Shown here in pieces: positions 36,174 through 49,569 of a DNA stretch of 64,000 bases. The stretch comes from Alligator mississippiensis. Taxonomy: Eukaryota; Chordata; Crocodylia; Alligatoridae. The position numbers and the translations under genes are program-made. The stretch's first letter is position 1; each line of letters begins with the position of its first letter. The stretch covers positions 2,061,001 to 2,125,000 of the forward strand of contig NC_081828.1 in the NCBI RefSeq assembly GCF_030867095.1. The letters run 5' to 3'. The notes beneath the pieces are model-generated. The model had not been told where the DNA came from, searched no databases, and saw nothing but the letters and a program-made list of their open reading frames with translations.

Positions 36174-36251
36174 CATGTCTTTGTTAGTGACTTGAGCAGA
36201 TGCATGGACCAGATGTTCATCTGGGCACAGGAGAGGCAACATCTTGGGAAC
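36174..36251 (-). CDS. EIF2B3: EIF2B3 exon (linker to beta-helix domain)
   Basis: A 78 bp exon in phase 0 at both ends, with acceptor TTTTTCCAG|G at 36253-36252 and donor ATG|GTGAGT at 36173-36172. It encodes 26 residues, VPKMLPLLCPDEHLVHASAQ followed by VTNKDM. The human segment recalled is [20 protein letters not shown]. This is the stretch between the pyrophosphorylase-like domain and the beta-helix. The acidic DEH replaces human EEP, and otherwise the pattern is retained. Confidence 0.96.
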
Positions 36252-39200
36252 CTGGAAAAAGAGAATCCACCACTCCGATTAGCAAGATAAAGCTGCATCC
36301 ATGTGTTACACTGGTAAACAGACAGAATCCACAGTGTGAGACGAGTGTGCACGTGGGGAAATTCTGGACGAGCCCTGTTTACCCTCTCCCTGAGGATCTG
36401 CTCTCTGCTGCAGCGTGACACAGGCCACTGGGCTAAATAGACCTACTCAGACCTAGGCAACGCCAGCTCTTATGTTCTCAGGTAAATCCACAGTGGCTTT
36501 TCTTTCTGCACAACTGAAGACGCACTGTAAATAATCTTGTTGACAGCAGACACAATTTTTCACCTGCAATTAAACGTTGCAACAAGTGTGTGGTAGGTTA
36601 CCATCTGCACTCCATGGAAGTATGGAGGCAGGTTCCAGGAGAGCCCCAGGAACACACAGGGCCTCCCCTGCTGAACGCAGCTCAACCTGCCTCTCAGCTC
36701 AGCTAACACAGGGAAGTTGGTCCTAAGCTGTATCTATTACAAAACAGAGCTCGCTGACACATGAGGATGACTGAACTGAAGCGTTCACTTGCAGAGTCGC
36801 TGGATGAAGCGGAGACCGGGGAGCAGAAATAGTTCAGATGCTTGAGGGGGGGGAAAAAACCTCAAGTTGATGAAGTGGCTGTTCCAGATGGCAGAGCACC
36901 ATGGAGGAAAAAGCTCACAAATGAACTTGACAGAGAGAAGGCAGGTGTTAGATAAGCAGACAAAGCAAAGAAGGTAATAGAGACAGACAAGGTCCATGAA
37001 CTAGCCAGAAAACAAGTCCATGGAGAGCAATTTTGAGCCAGCTCTTGAAATGAATGGGAAGCCAGCACTGTGGAAGGATGGGATAATGTAGTCATTCTTC
37101 TTGTTCAGCTGGAAAGAGTAGGCTGGCGCGCCCTGCACCTGCTGCAGTTGGATGGGGGGGGCGCAGACCCTGGAAGGGAAGTGCCGGGCCGGGCACAATC
37201 AGCCCAGGTGCAGTCCTGGAACGTGCCCAGAGGCAATGCCGCCCAGGTGCAGTGATGGCAGGGTGGCACGTGTGTGAGGCAGGCTGGGGACAAGCGGTAG
37301 GAGGAGAATTCGAGGCAAGGGAGAGGCCAATGTCATGTTGAGACAGGACAGGTGGGAGGGGGTGTTGTAGGATGCTCGTGCCTCTTTCAAGCAGAAGGAA
37401 ACCAGAAAGGCCATATGTGCACTTGGCTGAGGCAGGCAGAGAGGAATCATGAGGACGGTCCCTCCGAAGAAGCAATCAGGTCTCATCTCGAGTGTGTCCT
37501 CCATGAAGAGGAGACGAGAGACAGAAAGAGCAAAGTGCCGATGAATGAACCACCTGAAGCAGAGCTTACGGAGAGCAGGGATCAGATAAAAGGGGGAAAA
37601 ATCCATGTGGTCTCAAAAGCAAGACACCAGTCTTAAGATCTGCAAGTATTTATCATTGGAAGAGCCCTCTCCTCTTGTGCGGTCACCGGAGAGGCAGTCA
37701 CCACTGAGCCATTGGTCTTTCAGTTAACATGGCACAGAGATGGATGGGTAAATTCACACCTTTTTCAGAGCTACCACCACTGGCCACCACGTCTGTTAAC
37801 TCTTCAGCCCCTGAGGGATGCCTGCTACCACAAGGTCTATGCAAGAAGCACGGGGGTTTTTTGGTGATATTGTTTATTCAACCAACTGCAGAGTGAGGAG
37901 AGATGTTGTACAAGCTTCTGGGCACCGAATGCCCTTTAGGACATACATTTTTTTAAAGAAATGAAAGAATAAGGTGCAGTCCTGAGGAAAAGATGCCAGG
38001 TTGCCAGGCCAGGTGATAGGACTCTGATGGCTGTAGCTTTCCCCAAGGTTGCTGCCATTGCCCTGACACAGCTGGGGAACCAAACAGTCCAAAGAAAGGA
38101 TCTGAAGTAGGCTGGAATAGTTCACAGGGTCACACTTGGCTCAGAGGTCTGGAAAATGAGGAAGGAGAAGCAGCTTTCACCAGCAGAAAAGAGACGGCGA
38201 TCATGATTAAACACAGTTTGTCAGCTACAGCTAGAGCAGAGCCTGGCCTGAAAGCAGGCTAGGACGCAGCCATGTGAGGGGTGACCAGAGAAGGCGACTA
38301 CTTCCAGCATTTTGCTCTGAAAGGAAAGGTTAGAGAAGGGGCAGGAGTTCGAGGGAGTGCCTGGGTCAAGGCAAGGTTGCAGATATGTTTGAATTTAATT
38401 CATCTTGCAAGGAAGCTATTTGAACTCCCTCCTGAACTCACCTGCCCACACACAGGCAGCAGGACCGAGAAATGCAGCTGGGAGCTGATGGTGCAAGTAC
38501 AGCCTTCCCTTGCTGCGAGGGCTGCTGCCCTGTATGGCTAATACCGCAGGAGCCTGCTTTCTTAAGGCACCATTGCCTGGGCATCAAAGCACCAAACAAG
38601 AGACTAGGACCCGGGCTAGGACGAAAACAACCGGGACTCAGAGTCTTTGGAGGCGACCAACCCAGCCGAGGTGAACCGCTGCAGTTCCCGTGAAACGTGC
38701 GTCTTTCCCTGGGTTGGTGAGAGAAACGAGACACAGAGGGACTGGGAATAAGAACTCCTTTCTCCAGCTCCTCGTTAAAGCTGTTATGTGTTTTACCTCT
38801 GCATAGTTTCCTCCAAAATGTTATCATTCTGGGGAAGTTACAAACTCAAGGAGAACGGCCAAGATGGAAGGCCCCGGCGCAAACTCAAAGCATGAACTCC
38901 ATGTACCACCCAGAAGCAGACACGTTTCCAGCACTGACCAACATGCACACTATTTAGGTTAAAAAAACCAAACCCACATGGAGCCTGACTGCCTCAGCTC
39001 AAGGCGGCTGGGCTGAAGACGCGGCTGCCAAGGACACGTGCACCCTCCCTTGCGAGCTCTCCCTTAACCCTTCGGCCACTTGTGCCTCCCTTCCTGCCCC
39101 TGCCAGCGGCACTGCCCAGCCCCTGCTCTTCTCCCGTCTCTTGGGCCTCCCCCTGCAAAACGAACCTCTCATTATGTCTGAGCTCCACCACAGATGCCAC

Positions 39201-40027
39201 AACTGCCCCTCCCTCCTCTTCTCTTCAGCCCCAGGCTGGAAACACAGAGCTCCTGGGGCCCTGCTCCCAACCCGGACTTGCATTCATGGGCCCAGCCATA
39301 TAGCCAGAGCACCATGGGCACAGGACAAGCCTCTCCTATGAGTCCCCCTCTAACTCTTGTCCTTCGCCAGGCCTGATTTCTCCTGCTGCAGCATCTCCCC
39401 ACTGCCCACAGCCCTCTCCAGCCTCCCTGAGCTGTGTTCAGTGGTCCAGTCCTGCTGGTGGAGACCTCTCATGTGGCAGGGAAAGGGAGGAGACACAAGC
39501 AGCATTGGCTATCTCAGCAACGTGAATGCCTCAGGGGACAATGCAATGCTATCCCTCCAGCTCTTCTTGCGGACTCTTCATTTTATGAGGCCCCATCCAT
39601 GCAGAGGAGAGCTAGGACAGTGGTACCAAGCCGTGTCAGTGGGGTCATGCAGACACCGATGTCTGCTTGAGTACTAGTTAATTTATAAAGAAGAGCATTG
39701 GGCAGCCTAAAGATGAGGCTTGCTGCCGGCTCCCCTCCAAAATCCTCCTCCTCTTCACCACCCTCCCCTGGCAAGGAGACTTGTGGGGCTCACCACCCTG
39801 CAATACAGATACAAGAGAGGGGCAGAGTGGCTTGGTGCTTTGTGCACAGCAAGTCAGTATGAATTGATCTTGCTTCTCTTGGTTTCTAGCCTCAAGTCCC
39901 ACTCCACTGAGAAAAAAGGGTCCTGTGTTTGGCTGGCTACAAGATACTCGCAGTCTTTCCCAAAGAAGGGCTGAGCCTGCCTATGGACAACCCCCGACCC
40001 ACGTACAGCGTTCACATTTGTCCGTAC
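36252..40027 (-). other. EIF2B3: EIF2B3 intron, 3.8 kb
   Basis: A short CR1 tail lies at about 36400-36482. I see nothing else recognisable; several open frames of about 120 codons in 37.1-37.6 kb and 38.4-38.8 kb have no family features. Confidence 0.75.
36400..36482 (+). mobile_element. CR1 LINE 3' tail
   Basis: The stretch GGCCACTGGGCTAAATAGAC and CAGCTCTTATGTTCTCAG matches the CR1 end consensus GGGCTAGATGGACC and TTCTTATGTTCTCAG. It starts only about 150 bp upstream of the exon at 36174-36251, in antisense to the gene. Confidence 0.7.
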
Positions 40028-40221
40028 CTGTCTGTTAGCTTCAATGTACAGCCCAAGAGTGTTGACACGGAAACACAGCCCCTCCTTCATGACATGGACG
40101 TAGCAACGCACTCTCCCCATGTGGAAGGCTTCATTCAGATCTCCTTGGTGATCATTCCAGCAGGTTTTACTGAGAGCAAATTTCAGCAAACTCTCCTCCT
40201 CCTTCATGAAACTGTATATGT
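40028..40221 (-). CDS. EIF2B3: EIF2B3 exon (central linker region)
   Basis: A 194 bp exon of eIF2B gamma, with acceptor CTTCTACAG|A at 40223-40222 and donor CAG|GTACGG at 40027-40026. The first two bases complete an Asp codon from the upstream exon, and it ends in phase 0. It reads IYSFMKEEESLLKFALSKTC, then WNDHQGDLNEAFHMGRVRCY, then VHVMKEGLCFRVNTLGLYIE and ANRQ. Human counterparts are [39 protein letters not shown] and LYMEANRQ. The middle (EEESLLKFALSKTC, GDLNEAFHMG) is the least conserved part of the exons seen here, as expected for a flexible region, while the flanks are nearly identical to human. Confidence 0.95.
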
Positions 40222-41686
40222 CTGTAGAAGATGCACATGCTTAGAAGGGGCTCAGAACGATGCTTTCTACAGCAGGGCACTAGAGATGGGGCTTTAGTAG
40301 TGCCCCCAGCAGAGGATACACCTATGGCACTCTCCACCACTTCGTAGTCACTACTTGATTTTTTGCCACCTGGTGGTAACTGCTTATTCCCGTTTTACAG
40401 ATAGGAGACATGAGGACAAGGACAGAGGGAATGCTTACAGTGCTGCAATCAGCATTACATCAGTATCAAGAAGGAGCAGACAAATAATAAAAAACCACAA
40501 CCCAGGGGGACTCTGCCCAATCCAGTGGAGAATTACACTGGTATGAAGCAGAGAGGAAATCACCGCCCATGTAAATGGGGCTGGTGTAGACCGAATCTGT
40601 CCACTTCCATCCTAGGGCAGGGGTGAGGTGCTATCAGTTCTCCCTGCTGTGTACTCTACCCTGGGATGGCTGGATGTCAGTCTGTTCCCAATCCTGTAGC
40701 TCACATCTGCAAAAACAAGAGCATGGGGAGTGTGCCCGCTTGTCCCTGTCCTTGCCCTGGGATATAGGGCAGATAAAGGGCTGGCTAACAGTCATGCAGA
40801 CAACCCCATGCTGAGCTTCAAGCTCTTTGCACGAATTGGCTTGGATGGGAGCTCTGTGCATGTGGGGCAGTTACTGAATGAGACCTTCATTCTTTCTTAC
40901 AGGCACACTCATAAGTCATGCGGTTCAATAGGATTTAAAGACTGTTTGGTCAGAGACTGGGGAGCTGGGATCAGCTTTTTACTGGCCTTTAAATCCTCTG
41001 TCCCAGGGATCAGGATTTCCCAGCTTGCTTTGAAGCTGAGGGCACTGAGCAGTTCACTTGGGGCAACCTCCTCTACCACAGTCCAGTGTGTGTTGGGTGT
41101 GCTTTAAATACGGGCAAAAACAGTGTGTTTGGCCACAGGGATCCATCAGCTTTGCTAACTGGGAGACTCGGATGGGACAACCTGGCTTCTTCGTAGCAGC
41201 TTTCTGAGCTGGGGACGGACATCTGAAGGGATGGTGTGAAACATCTACTCTAGGACTAGCTGCAAATGTCTGCTTTACAGGTCGAAGTACCTGCTGCCTC
41301 TGGGCTCCAGCCAGGTGGTTGCAGAGGATGGAGTTGGGCTGGTCTCAGTGGGGGCAGATGACAGCACAAGGAGCAATGGGCTCAAGCTGCAGCAAGGGAA
41401 GTTGAGGTTGGATACTAGGAAAAACTCTCTCACTAGGAGGTTGGGGAAGCACTGGAACAGATTACGCAGAGAGGTGGTGGAGTCTTCAACCTTAGAGGTT
41501 TTTAAGACCTGGCTCAATATAGCCCTGGCTGGGATGATGTAGCTGGGGCTGGTCCTGCTTGGAGCAGGGGGTTGGACTAGATGTGATCTCCTGAGCTCTG
41601 TTCCCACCCTCAATTCCTATGATTTTATGACAACTGGCACAGGAACAGCCCAAACCCACAGGAAGTCTGAGGATACTTGCACTCAC
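40222..41686 (-). other. EIF2B3: EIF2B3 intron, 1.5 kb
   Basis: The intron contains a CR1 3' fragment ending about 55 bp before the next exon, and a MIR-like scrap (CCCGTTTTACAGATAGGAGA near 40393). There is no other feature. Confidence 0.8.
41285..41632 (+). mobile_element. CR1 LINE fragment, 3' end
   Basis: The sense-strand CR1 end includes CAGATGACAGCACAAGGAGC, GGTTTTTAAGACCTGGCTCA, GGGTTGGACTAGATGTGATC and the terminal ATTCCTATGATTTTATGA. A 75-codon frame (41315-41542) is the ORF2 C-terminus (KLRLDTRKNSLTRRLGKHWN). It is moderately diverged and 5' truncated. Confidence 0.9.
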
Positions 41687-41817
41687 CTAATGACTTTGGC
41701 TCCCTTCTCTTTTGGTCCTGCTCTTTGTTGTCTTGTTCCTGCTGTGATGATGTGGGACAGGAGAATTGTTTCCTCACAAGATATGGAACCAGTTCGCTCC
41801 GGATAGATGTGATTGAC
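41687..41817 (-). CDS. EIF2B3: EIF2B3 exon (end of pyrophosphorylase-like domain)
   Basis: A 131 bp exon of eIF2B gamma, with acceptor CCCCCCACCAG|G at 41819-41818 and donor TTAG|GTGAGT at 41686-41685. The first base completes a Lys codon started at 61240-61239, and the last base starts the Asp codon finished at 40221. It reads [20 protein letters not shown], then [20 protein letters not shown] and KSL. The human segment recalled is [20 protein letters not shown] followed by a charged Gln/Glu/Lys stretch and KSL. The first half belongs to the nucleotidyltransferase-like fold and the charged second half is a linker, changed in sequence but kept in character. Confidence 0.97.
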
Positions 41818-42594
41818 CTGGTGGGGGGGAAAAACCCACAAGTGAAGCCCGCGGCTGCTGAAAGCTGGTGTCCCTTTCGTTTTGTCACAGAAGAGAAGAT
41901 CAGACATTTAGCAGGTGTTTTTCTTCACCACAAATCAATGACAGCTGCTTGAGTGCAAGGGATACCAAGCTCTCACCCATTAACCTGGTGCTCTCTTATT
42001 GTGTTAAGAGTCTAGAAGGGAGACAGATTTCTTTGAGTGATCTGGAGTAAAGAACCCTCTGGCCTCCACAGCTGAGTCCCTGGTTTCCAACAGAGTTACC
42101 TACACCCTGACTCTGCAGAGTCTAATTTTACCACTGAACATGTGCAGCGTGACTGCTAAGTACCACTGGGCCATGCTGTCAATGTTGGAAACTCATCTGA
42201 TGTAGCTGTAAAAGTTCACAAAAGGTGTGGGGAACACGGGGAATCCAGCATCCACCGCAGCATCCCTCTCAGTGGAAAACAAGAGGAGCTACTTCTCCAG
42301 GAGCTGAACACTCAGTAATATGTGAAAACGCTCAATGAAAAGAATGAACAATAAACCGAGCGGCGTCCTGTTCTCCTGCATGCCTGAGGCCCCAAAGAGC
42401 ATTTGCACACTCGTGATCTGACCCTGCAAAGTTACTGCCTATTTTAACAAGTTTTGGAACGAGAGGTGCAGGCTCTTCGAAGGGCCCCAACCCAACTCGC
42501 ACAGCCAACGTAAAGGCTGTCGTGGGCAATGGGTCTATGTACACACATGGCACCTTAGGGCCTTGTAACATATTTACCTCCCTCCTCCTCTGCT

Positions 42595-42730
42595 ACCATG
42601 AAGTAAGGGAGGACTATTTGTCCTTTATTCGGATGGGGGGACCCAAGGCACAGAGGGGCCACGTGGCTTGCAAAGGTCATGCAGGAAATCTGTGATCTCC
42701 TTAAGTCCTGAGTCCAGACACGACCCACTT
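42595..42730 (+). mobile_element. MIR-like CORE-SINE fragment
   Basis: The stretch GACCCAAGGCACAGAGGGGC, CACGTGGCTTGCAAAGGTCA and CCTGAGTCCAGACA follows the order of the MIR consensus (CTGAGGCACAGAGAGG, TTGCCCAAGGTCACAC, then CAGGTCTG). It is strongly diverged. Confidence 0.5.
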
Positions 42731-45700
42731 ACATGGTGTAATTTAAACTGTTTTTTTACACCAACGTAAGCTGCTTCAGAGCCAGAGCAGCCACAGACAG
42801 CTGCTAATGCTAGCTCTTATGGTGGGAGTACTAGCCTCGAGATAGCAGGGGAGCAAAGGGCTGCGCCAGGATAGCTGCAGACATACAATACCTACAGGGC
42901 TGCTGTAGTTTTACCCCTGACTTCTGCACTGAATGCACGTGAATCAGAGCCGTCTGGGGGGCTCTCAGCATCACTTTCCTTCTTGTTTATACCTGTGTGC
43001 ACATGCTGTGTCCAACCCCCTAGCAAGTACACTACCCCCTGGATAATCCTTCCTTTCATTTCTGTTCTTATATTGCACATGAAGACTGCTCCACCTCCAC
43101 TCCCATGAATACGGATGCCCATAACTGCTGCACCAGGAGCTCGTAAGACTAATGTTTTATTGAATACTTAATGTGGGAAGATTGCTTGAGTTTGCAATAA
43201 AAAGTGAGAATAAAAATGCATTAAAGGTAATGTCGTCTAACCAGTTTTACTGCTCCGTTATTTTAATAAAACATCAACTAATTCACAAGGCTGAAACAAA
43301 ATGAAAGTCAAGGCTGGGAAAACCACTTAGGAAACCAATGCAAAACTCAACACATGCAGCTTGGTTCAGAGATGACAGCTGCGGAAATCAATAAGCAACA
43401 CAGGGATGCAGCTACCCAGCAAAGAGAGGACTTGCTTTGAGTGGTGCATGGCGTAAAATCCGAAGTCAACTCTGGACTAAACTAAAGGAGGCAATTGGTA
43501 GGAATATGTCAGGAACATACTCTGTTTGGACAGGGCCACCTAGGAGACAGCAGAGAGGAATCTCAAGGGCAGCAGCAGAAAACCCGAAACGCAACACAGA
43601 ATAATCCCGTGCTTGTCTCGTTTGAGATGTGGGACGCCAGAAAGGACCCAAGCACCAAATAACCTTCATCTCAAAAGTGGGGAACATTCAGATTTGAGCT
43701 CCAATCTTTCATGGAAACCAAACATGATACTTCCCTGGTCGTCTGACAAGAGTGGCTGGAAAGCAGAGCTTATGATGGCCTGCCCTGTCATCTTTCGATA
43801 GCGCACACGGTCTGACCATCCCCGATCAAACCCTTCGATCTTTATCGCTCTTTTTTTTAGAGCCCATATGCTTTCATTTGCAATCTGTCCTTAATCTCCA
43901 AAATCACATAATGACATGTCATGTGGAGGAAGCTGTATTTCAGGAATGACAGAAGGAAAACTCTTGGTTCTTTAATCACAAAATCTCTCACCGCTAACCG
44001 TTTACAGGCTCCCTGCGCCCCGGCTCTGCTGGCTGCACTTGGACATACGTGTGGGTGTGCACACGGGCAGTTTACTAGCTTAAAATGTTTGCCTGCAGCT
44101 GTGCCATTCAGCCACCATTTCCTGCTTGGGTTTTACACGCTGTCCAAAACCGACAATCACGTGTTTCCCTCGGAGGCCGCCTATGGCATTTACGGGATCC
44201 GTTACCTATAAAATATCCAAGTATTTGGCAGTGTCTTAAACAGCCTGATGTAGAGAACAACACAACGGAGTAGGAAATGAAAGAGGGGGAAATGGGGAAA
44301 GACAAAACTGTGCCTGGTTTGCGATGTCTTACTCTTTCCTGGCCAACTCTTCCAGGCTTCCCACAACTCTCGAGTGGCTCTCCACATTCCTCAGTCAAAA
44401 GGTGGGGGAAACTCTCAGGGTCATCTATAAAATGTCACCCACCCCCTCTTGGAAAAGAAACCAGGGTGGATGTTTATCTTTGCTGGCAGCTTAAGTAGGA
44501 TTTATACACCACTATTACAGGGAATTTGCTTTGGGGAGGTGTTAAAATATCAGCAGTGAGGCATTCAATGATAAAGATTGGGGAATTTCCCTTGACAGGT
44601 TTTGCAAATGTGCCTATTCAAAGTGACGGCGTGAGAATGTTATTTGAGAGGCTGATGACGAGAGTGGCAAACAAACATCTGGCTGGAGCCGAGAGGAAGA
44701 AGGAAGACAGAAGGATTAAGTTTGAATAACCTTCTCCAGGAGGAAAAAATGAGCAGAAGTCTGGGAAGGAGTGGGCTGGCCTGCCCTGCCATCCAGGGCA
44801 CAGAAAGGAAAAAGTTTCCACATAGCCTATTCAAAATGTTCTTATAGCAAAGTCTCATGGAAGAGCTACAAGCACTTATACAAAGGGCAAGAAAAGAAAG
44901 GGCAAACTTGCAAAACTTGGGGAAAAGAGTTTCCTATTCCGGCCAGGTTCTTAAACCAGGCCCATCACTACAGCTCCCGAGCTCTCGATCTTGCTGAATC
45001 AAGCACTGAGAAGGAAAGCTGGAATAAGACACGAGTACCTCTAGGCTGAAGAAGTGAAGAGCAATGCCTTAAAACAAAAACCCAGCCAAAAGCCAAGTCT
45101 GCACAACCGTGCTCTGATGCCAAAAAGAAAACCAGGATGAACGACCTACCTGCTTCTAAGGAGTACCTGACAGCTGCTCCCAAATGCTAAGTGAAGTCCC
45201 CACCTTCTGTTTCCTAGGACTGTATTTTGTGAGTGTTTCTACCCTCTGGCTTTCATCATGGTCTTAATGCAACTGCAAAGATTTCCAGATCTGTGACTCT
45301 ATCGAGTGCAGAGAGGGAGCAAAATAAATATTCGAATACCTGGGTGGCTTCAGTCCCACCAAAAACTATGAGAAAGGGGGTGCATTTCCAAAGAGGTTGA
45401 GTCTGATAAATGTTCAGGTACAAAAAACAGCAGCAAAATGACTCTTAATCCTACTGAGCTTTGCCAAAGCAGGAGATCTGCTCCACCGGCAGCTTAAGCG
45501 ATGGCAGAGGATGACATGGAGGAGGAAATGTAGGGAAGCGGGGGACAGACACAAGGAAGAGCGAAGCTGAGTGGGATGCATGGGGCAGAGCACGATCCAA
45601 AAGGCACGTGGGATTTGGAACAGGCCAAGTGCAAACTTTTTATAAGACATGAGCTGGGCTGGAGCAAGGGTTGAGAGACAGGTCAAGGACGCTCCACTGC

Positions 45701-47184
45701 AGGGCGTTGTAATTATCCCACAACCAAGGTGTTATAAATACAGGAAATCCACAGCTTCGCCTTCACTTACACACATCCAGATGTGCTCCATGATGGACAT
45801 GCATATTTAAAGGCATCAAAACAACTGCACTTCTGCCCTGCAGTGACACTGCGAGCATAGAAAAAAACCTGAATGGGCCTCTAAAGTCACTGAGCTCGGC
45901 CTCCCCACCCACTAGAAAGCCTGAATCGTGAGTGGGCGTCTTTCGCAGGGTGCCAGTGCAGGGCAGAGTTCAGGTTTCTACAAAAAGAGGCATTTTGGCC
46001 TCTGGGGAACGGTGGGATGGAGCAGCAATTACTCTCCAGCAACATTATGCAGATATGAACTGTGCACAACTTTCCCCTGCGGTTTGACTCGGAGTCTGCG
46101 GCTGGGCAGAATTAAGTTGTTTGGGTACCACAATTTTGCATTGTATATGCTCACATGCACACGCATCTGAGATGAACAGCTTCAACTCAGTGCCAGAGCG
46201 CGGGTGGGCCCTGGCAGCTGGGACCTCAGGAAGGAAGGAACAAAGGAGAAAACTGAAGCAGCTGGTGGATTTAAAGAAGCAGAAAGCAATCACCTAGATG
46301 GAAATGGATTCCTGCTCACCATTGTGTTTAAGAAGAGTTTGTTAAATGCAGTAGAGCAGAGCCTGGGTTTCTGGTGCCACCTGGAAGAGGCATCCAGAGC
46401 CACACGATGCCCGTTAGCACCATTCAAAACCATGCAAACCCTCTTGACTATTCAAACACGCTGTTCAGTGCATTACTGCCTCACAAACGCATCGAGTCGA
46501 GGTGCTAAGACGGTGCTGTTTGGCTTGACCCGCAGCAAGCATGGAGGCGCCCACAGCTTTGATTTCCTTGCGCTATTTCTCGCTTGCTTGAGATGTTTCT
46601 AACCAAAGTGTCAGCCCCATTTACTGGCTGTCATTCACGTTTATCTTCCACATTGCAAGTTAAACACTGGAAAGCAGCATTAATGAGTATTAGCATTTTA
46701 ATATCCCCTCCTTTTTTATTAATCCGGGATGGTGCGTGAAACGTGCCATTGTTGGTGGCACCCACCTGTGAAATCGGCCAGCCTTTGCCACGGGCTCCTG
46801 ATGGGGGTCTCGCCTGGAATCATTCTTAGCAGGACCAGCCACTTGCACAGGTGCAGACAATGTTTGTGATCCACAACCACACAGCAGCAGTTTATTAGCG
46901 TGTTTTTTTACCTAGTTTTGTCCCTGATCTCCCTTTTACACGCTAACCTTTGCTCTTGCACCGCCGTGAGCACGCAGCAGGTCACGTTCCGATGCGTTAC
47001 CAGAGCAATAACATTGACTCCACTGGACATACTCCAGATTCACATCAAACGTAGAATACGGCACCGTATCTCGAACTGGAGCTTCTGGTTTACTAAAGTG
47101 CACGCATACATGCAGCCAAATGCCTGCTACAGATTATTACAGCATCGGCCAGAAGGAAGTTTGCACATTTACACAGGATAATAA

Positions 47185-47246
47185 AGATGTAAAGGAAAGA
47201 GAGGGAGGGGGAAGAGAGAGGGGGGTGGGGGAAAAAGAGAAAAGTT
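47185..47246. repeat. Polypurine (GA/GGGGA) tract
   Basis: Almost pure A and G over about 60 bp on the plus strand (AGAGAGGGAGGGGGAAGAGA). Confidence 0.85.
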
Positions 47247-49289
47247 AATTATGAACCCTGTAGGTACATAGTTCATGGCTCTCATCGTTTAAGGGATAAA
47301 ACCAGATAACGTTTAAAAATTCCATGTAAGCTGGGAGCTCTCTTGTTGGATCTCAAAGTTATTTTCTCTTGATCCTTTGATGGAGATTAAAAATTTCCAT
47401 GTGAATACAAAGAAAGAAACAACAGTTACTCTGAGACCTTTTTTCCCAGCTTCTAATGCTCCAAAGCAGAGCAGCCAGCCACAGTTCCCATCTCTTCTCT
47501 CCTCCCTTCCCCGCCCCCAAGAAAAAAAAGTCAACTCACTTTGAAGACAAGACAAAACAAAACCAGGGCAAGGGGGATTAGGGAAATGATATTTATATCA
47601 TGGACCAAATTAAAATGTCAATGCAGGAGGCGGGCCAACAGCCCTGACCATATATCCGTGCCAGGCAGCCTTCCTCGAGGAAACAGGGAAGAGATATGAG
47701 AAGAGTTAAAGCAGCCTGGAGTTAATACCACCTGCCTCAGACTCAACACCACTTAAAAGACGGTGTTTGGGTCCATTTCCCACAATGTGGTTTTAACGAG
47801 CACAATGGAAGAAGCAATTACAAGCTCTTTTCCCTTCCCCTCCCTGATTCACAGCTAAAAACACTGGCGTTTCTGAGACATGCTAAGAATGTGGAGTAAG
47901 CAGACGTGGGCCGCCGAAGGAGGAGGGGAAAAAAAGGACCCCAAATTAAGCAGCCGGGTCTCTTTTTGTATTGCGTTCAGCTACAGGACTACTCCTTTCT
48001 TCCTCTCCTCTACTTGTTCTCTTGGAGTCCCAGACTGGTTTGAACCATTTCAAAAGAACAACTGCAAAACAGCCCAGCAGGCCAATATATTAAAAGGTAG
48101 TTGCTCGGGCTTAACCCACGACCCCACAGCATCACAAGAAACGTTATCGCTGTTTGTTCCTGGTTTACTACTAAGATTTTTGATGCACAAATTGAGCTTC
48201 CCCAAACCTCCTGCTCATCAGGATCTTTGTCAGCATCATTTATTATCATCATTATAACTCTGATGCTAAAAATCCGAACTTTGTGCTAAAAATTCACAAA
48301 GGGAACTTTGAGAAATGCCCTAATGAAAGAAAACACCATGCGCCTGCATTTCTGGTGCGCTCCTCTTCCCAGAGTTTGTAACGGAGCCTGTGTCTGGAAC
48401 ACGGTATGGGACACTGTCTACGGCCACCATGTTGATACCTGCCCAGCTGGAGGCTCCTGGCCTTGGACGGCCTCCCAAAGCTCAGAAGCTGGGGTGATAC
48501 AAGGAGGTCAAAGGAAGTCAGGCATGGATGCTAACAGATGTCAGCCTGAAAGGGATGTGGACTGAATTTACTGGATTTATTCCGAGGTCTGGATTTACTT
48601 AGAGGAGCAATGACGTTCCCAGCATTTACTTGGACCAAACCACCCTTCAGAGTGTTTCTCTGAAAACAAACCGTTGCAGTAAAGAAGGCAGGGCAGAGAT
48701 GCACCTGACAGACTACATAAATCAGAGGCTACACAAGGAAATGTGCACAGCAGCTTTAGATTAATGTGGCGCCCTACTCACAGATAGCAGTAAGGGTGTC
48801 TCAGCTAGAAACCCAGATCCTTTGAAAGTATAAAATACTAACCAAGGAGCCTTAACTCAGCCCATGAGAATTACCAGGAACACCAGTGATTCCAAGTTAA
48901 CTCTTCTTTTGCCTATGGTTGCCAATACATTCGGAGTTTTTTCAGTTCCTCCTCTGTGCAAGCCTCCGACGGCCACCCAGGGAGCTTGGCAGGCCTCTCC
49001 AGCAGCGCAGGGAGGGATCTCTTCCCTTCCCAGACAGCATCTCATTCTTCCAGATCAAGCCCACCTGCACCAAGTGCGACTCCCTGCCAGCACTCACCCC
49101 CGCCTTTGTGGCCATCTGTATCTCGGCCGTACAGTCTTACGAAGTGTCTCTGGGGCTACGCTCACTTTGCGAATTATGCATGAGAGGCATCCTGAAACGA
49201 TGCCACACAGAATGCACCTGCTGCGTGGACGTCCCCACATCAAACTGATGTATTATGCAAACTTATGATAGATTTGGATGGGATTAGAG

Positions 49290-49440
49290 TGATGCTGTGG
49301 CCGTGATGGTCCAGGAATTATGCAAGACGCAAGGATTTCTTAGAGAGACATTTTTTATTGGATCAACTACATACTTGGGATAGAGTTACACAAGCTTTCA
49401 AATGCCAGGCATTCTTCCTAGATTCAGACATGCACATAAC
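49290..49440 (-). mobile_element. Penelope-like (tentative) retroelement 3' fragment
   Basis: On the minus strand the sequence contains GAAAGCTTGTGTAACTCTAT, GTTGATCCAATAAAAAATGT and CTCTCTAAGAAATCC, then CCTGGACCATCACGGC. This block (GAAAGCTTG, then GGTCCAATAAAAGATAT, then CTGGGACCGACACGGCTAC) is a recurring reptile repeat end related to that at 53.6-56.0 kb. The family assignment to Penelope-like elements is from memory and tentative. Confidence 0.5.
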
Positions 49441-49569
49441 AAACACCTTAAAAAGTATTTGTGGACTGTGCGCTGTAAGCTGGACTGTGAGCTCTAACAT
49501 TAGATTGCTATATTTTGAAGTGGATAGCTATTGCAAGTATTATTGTCTTGTTAGATAACCGCATTTCTA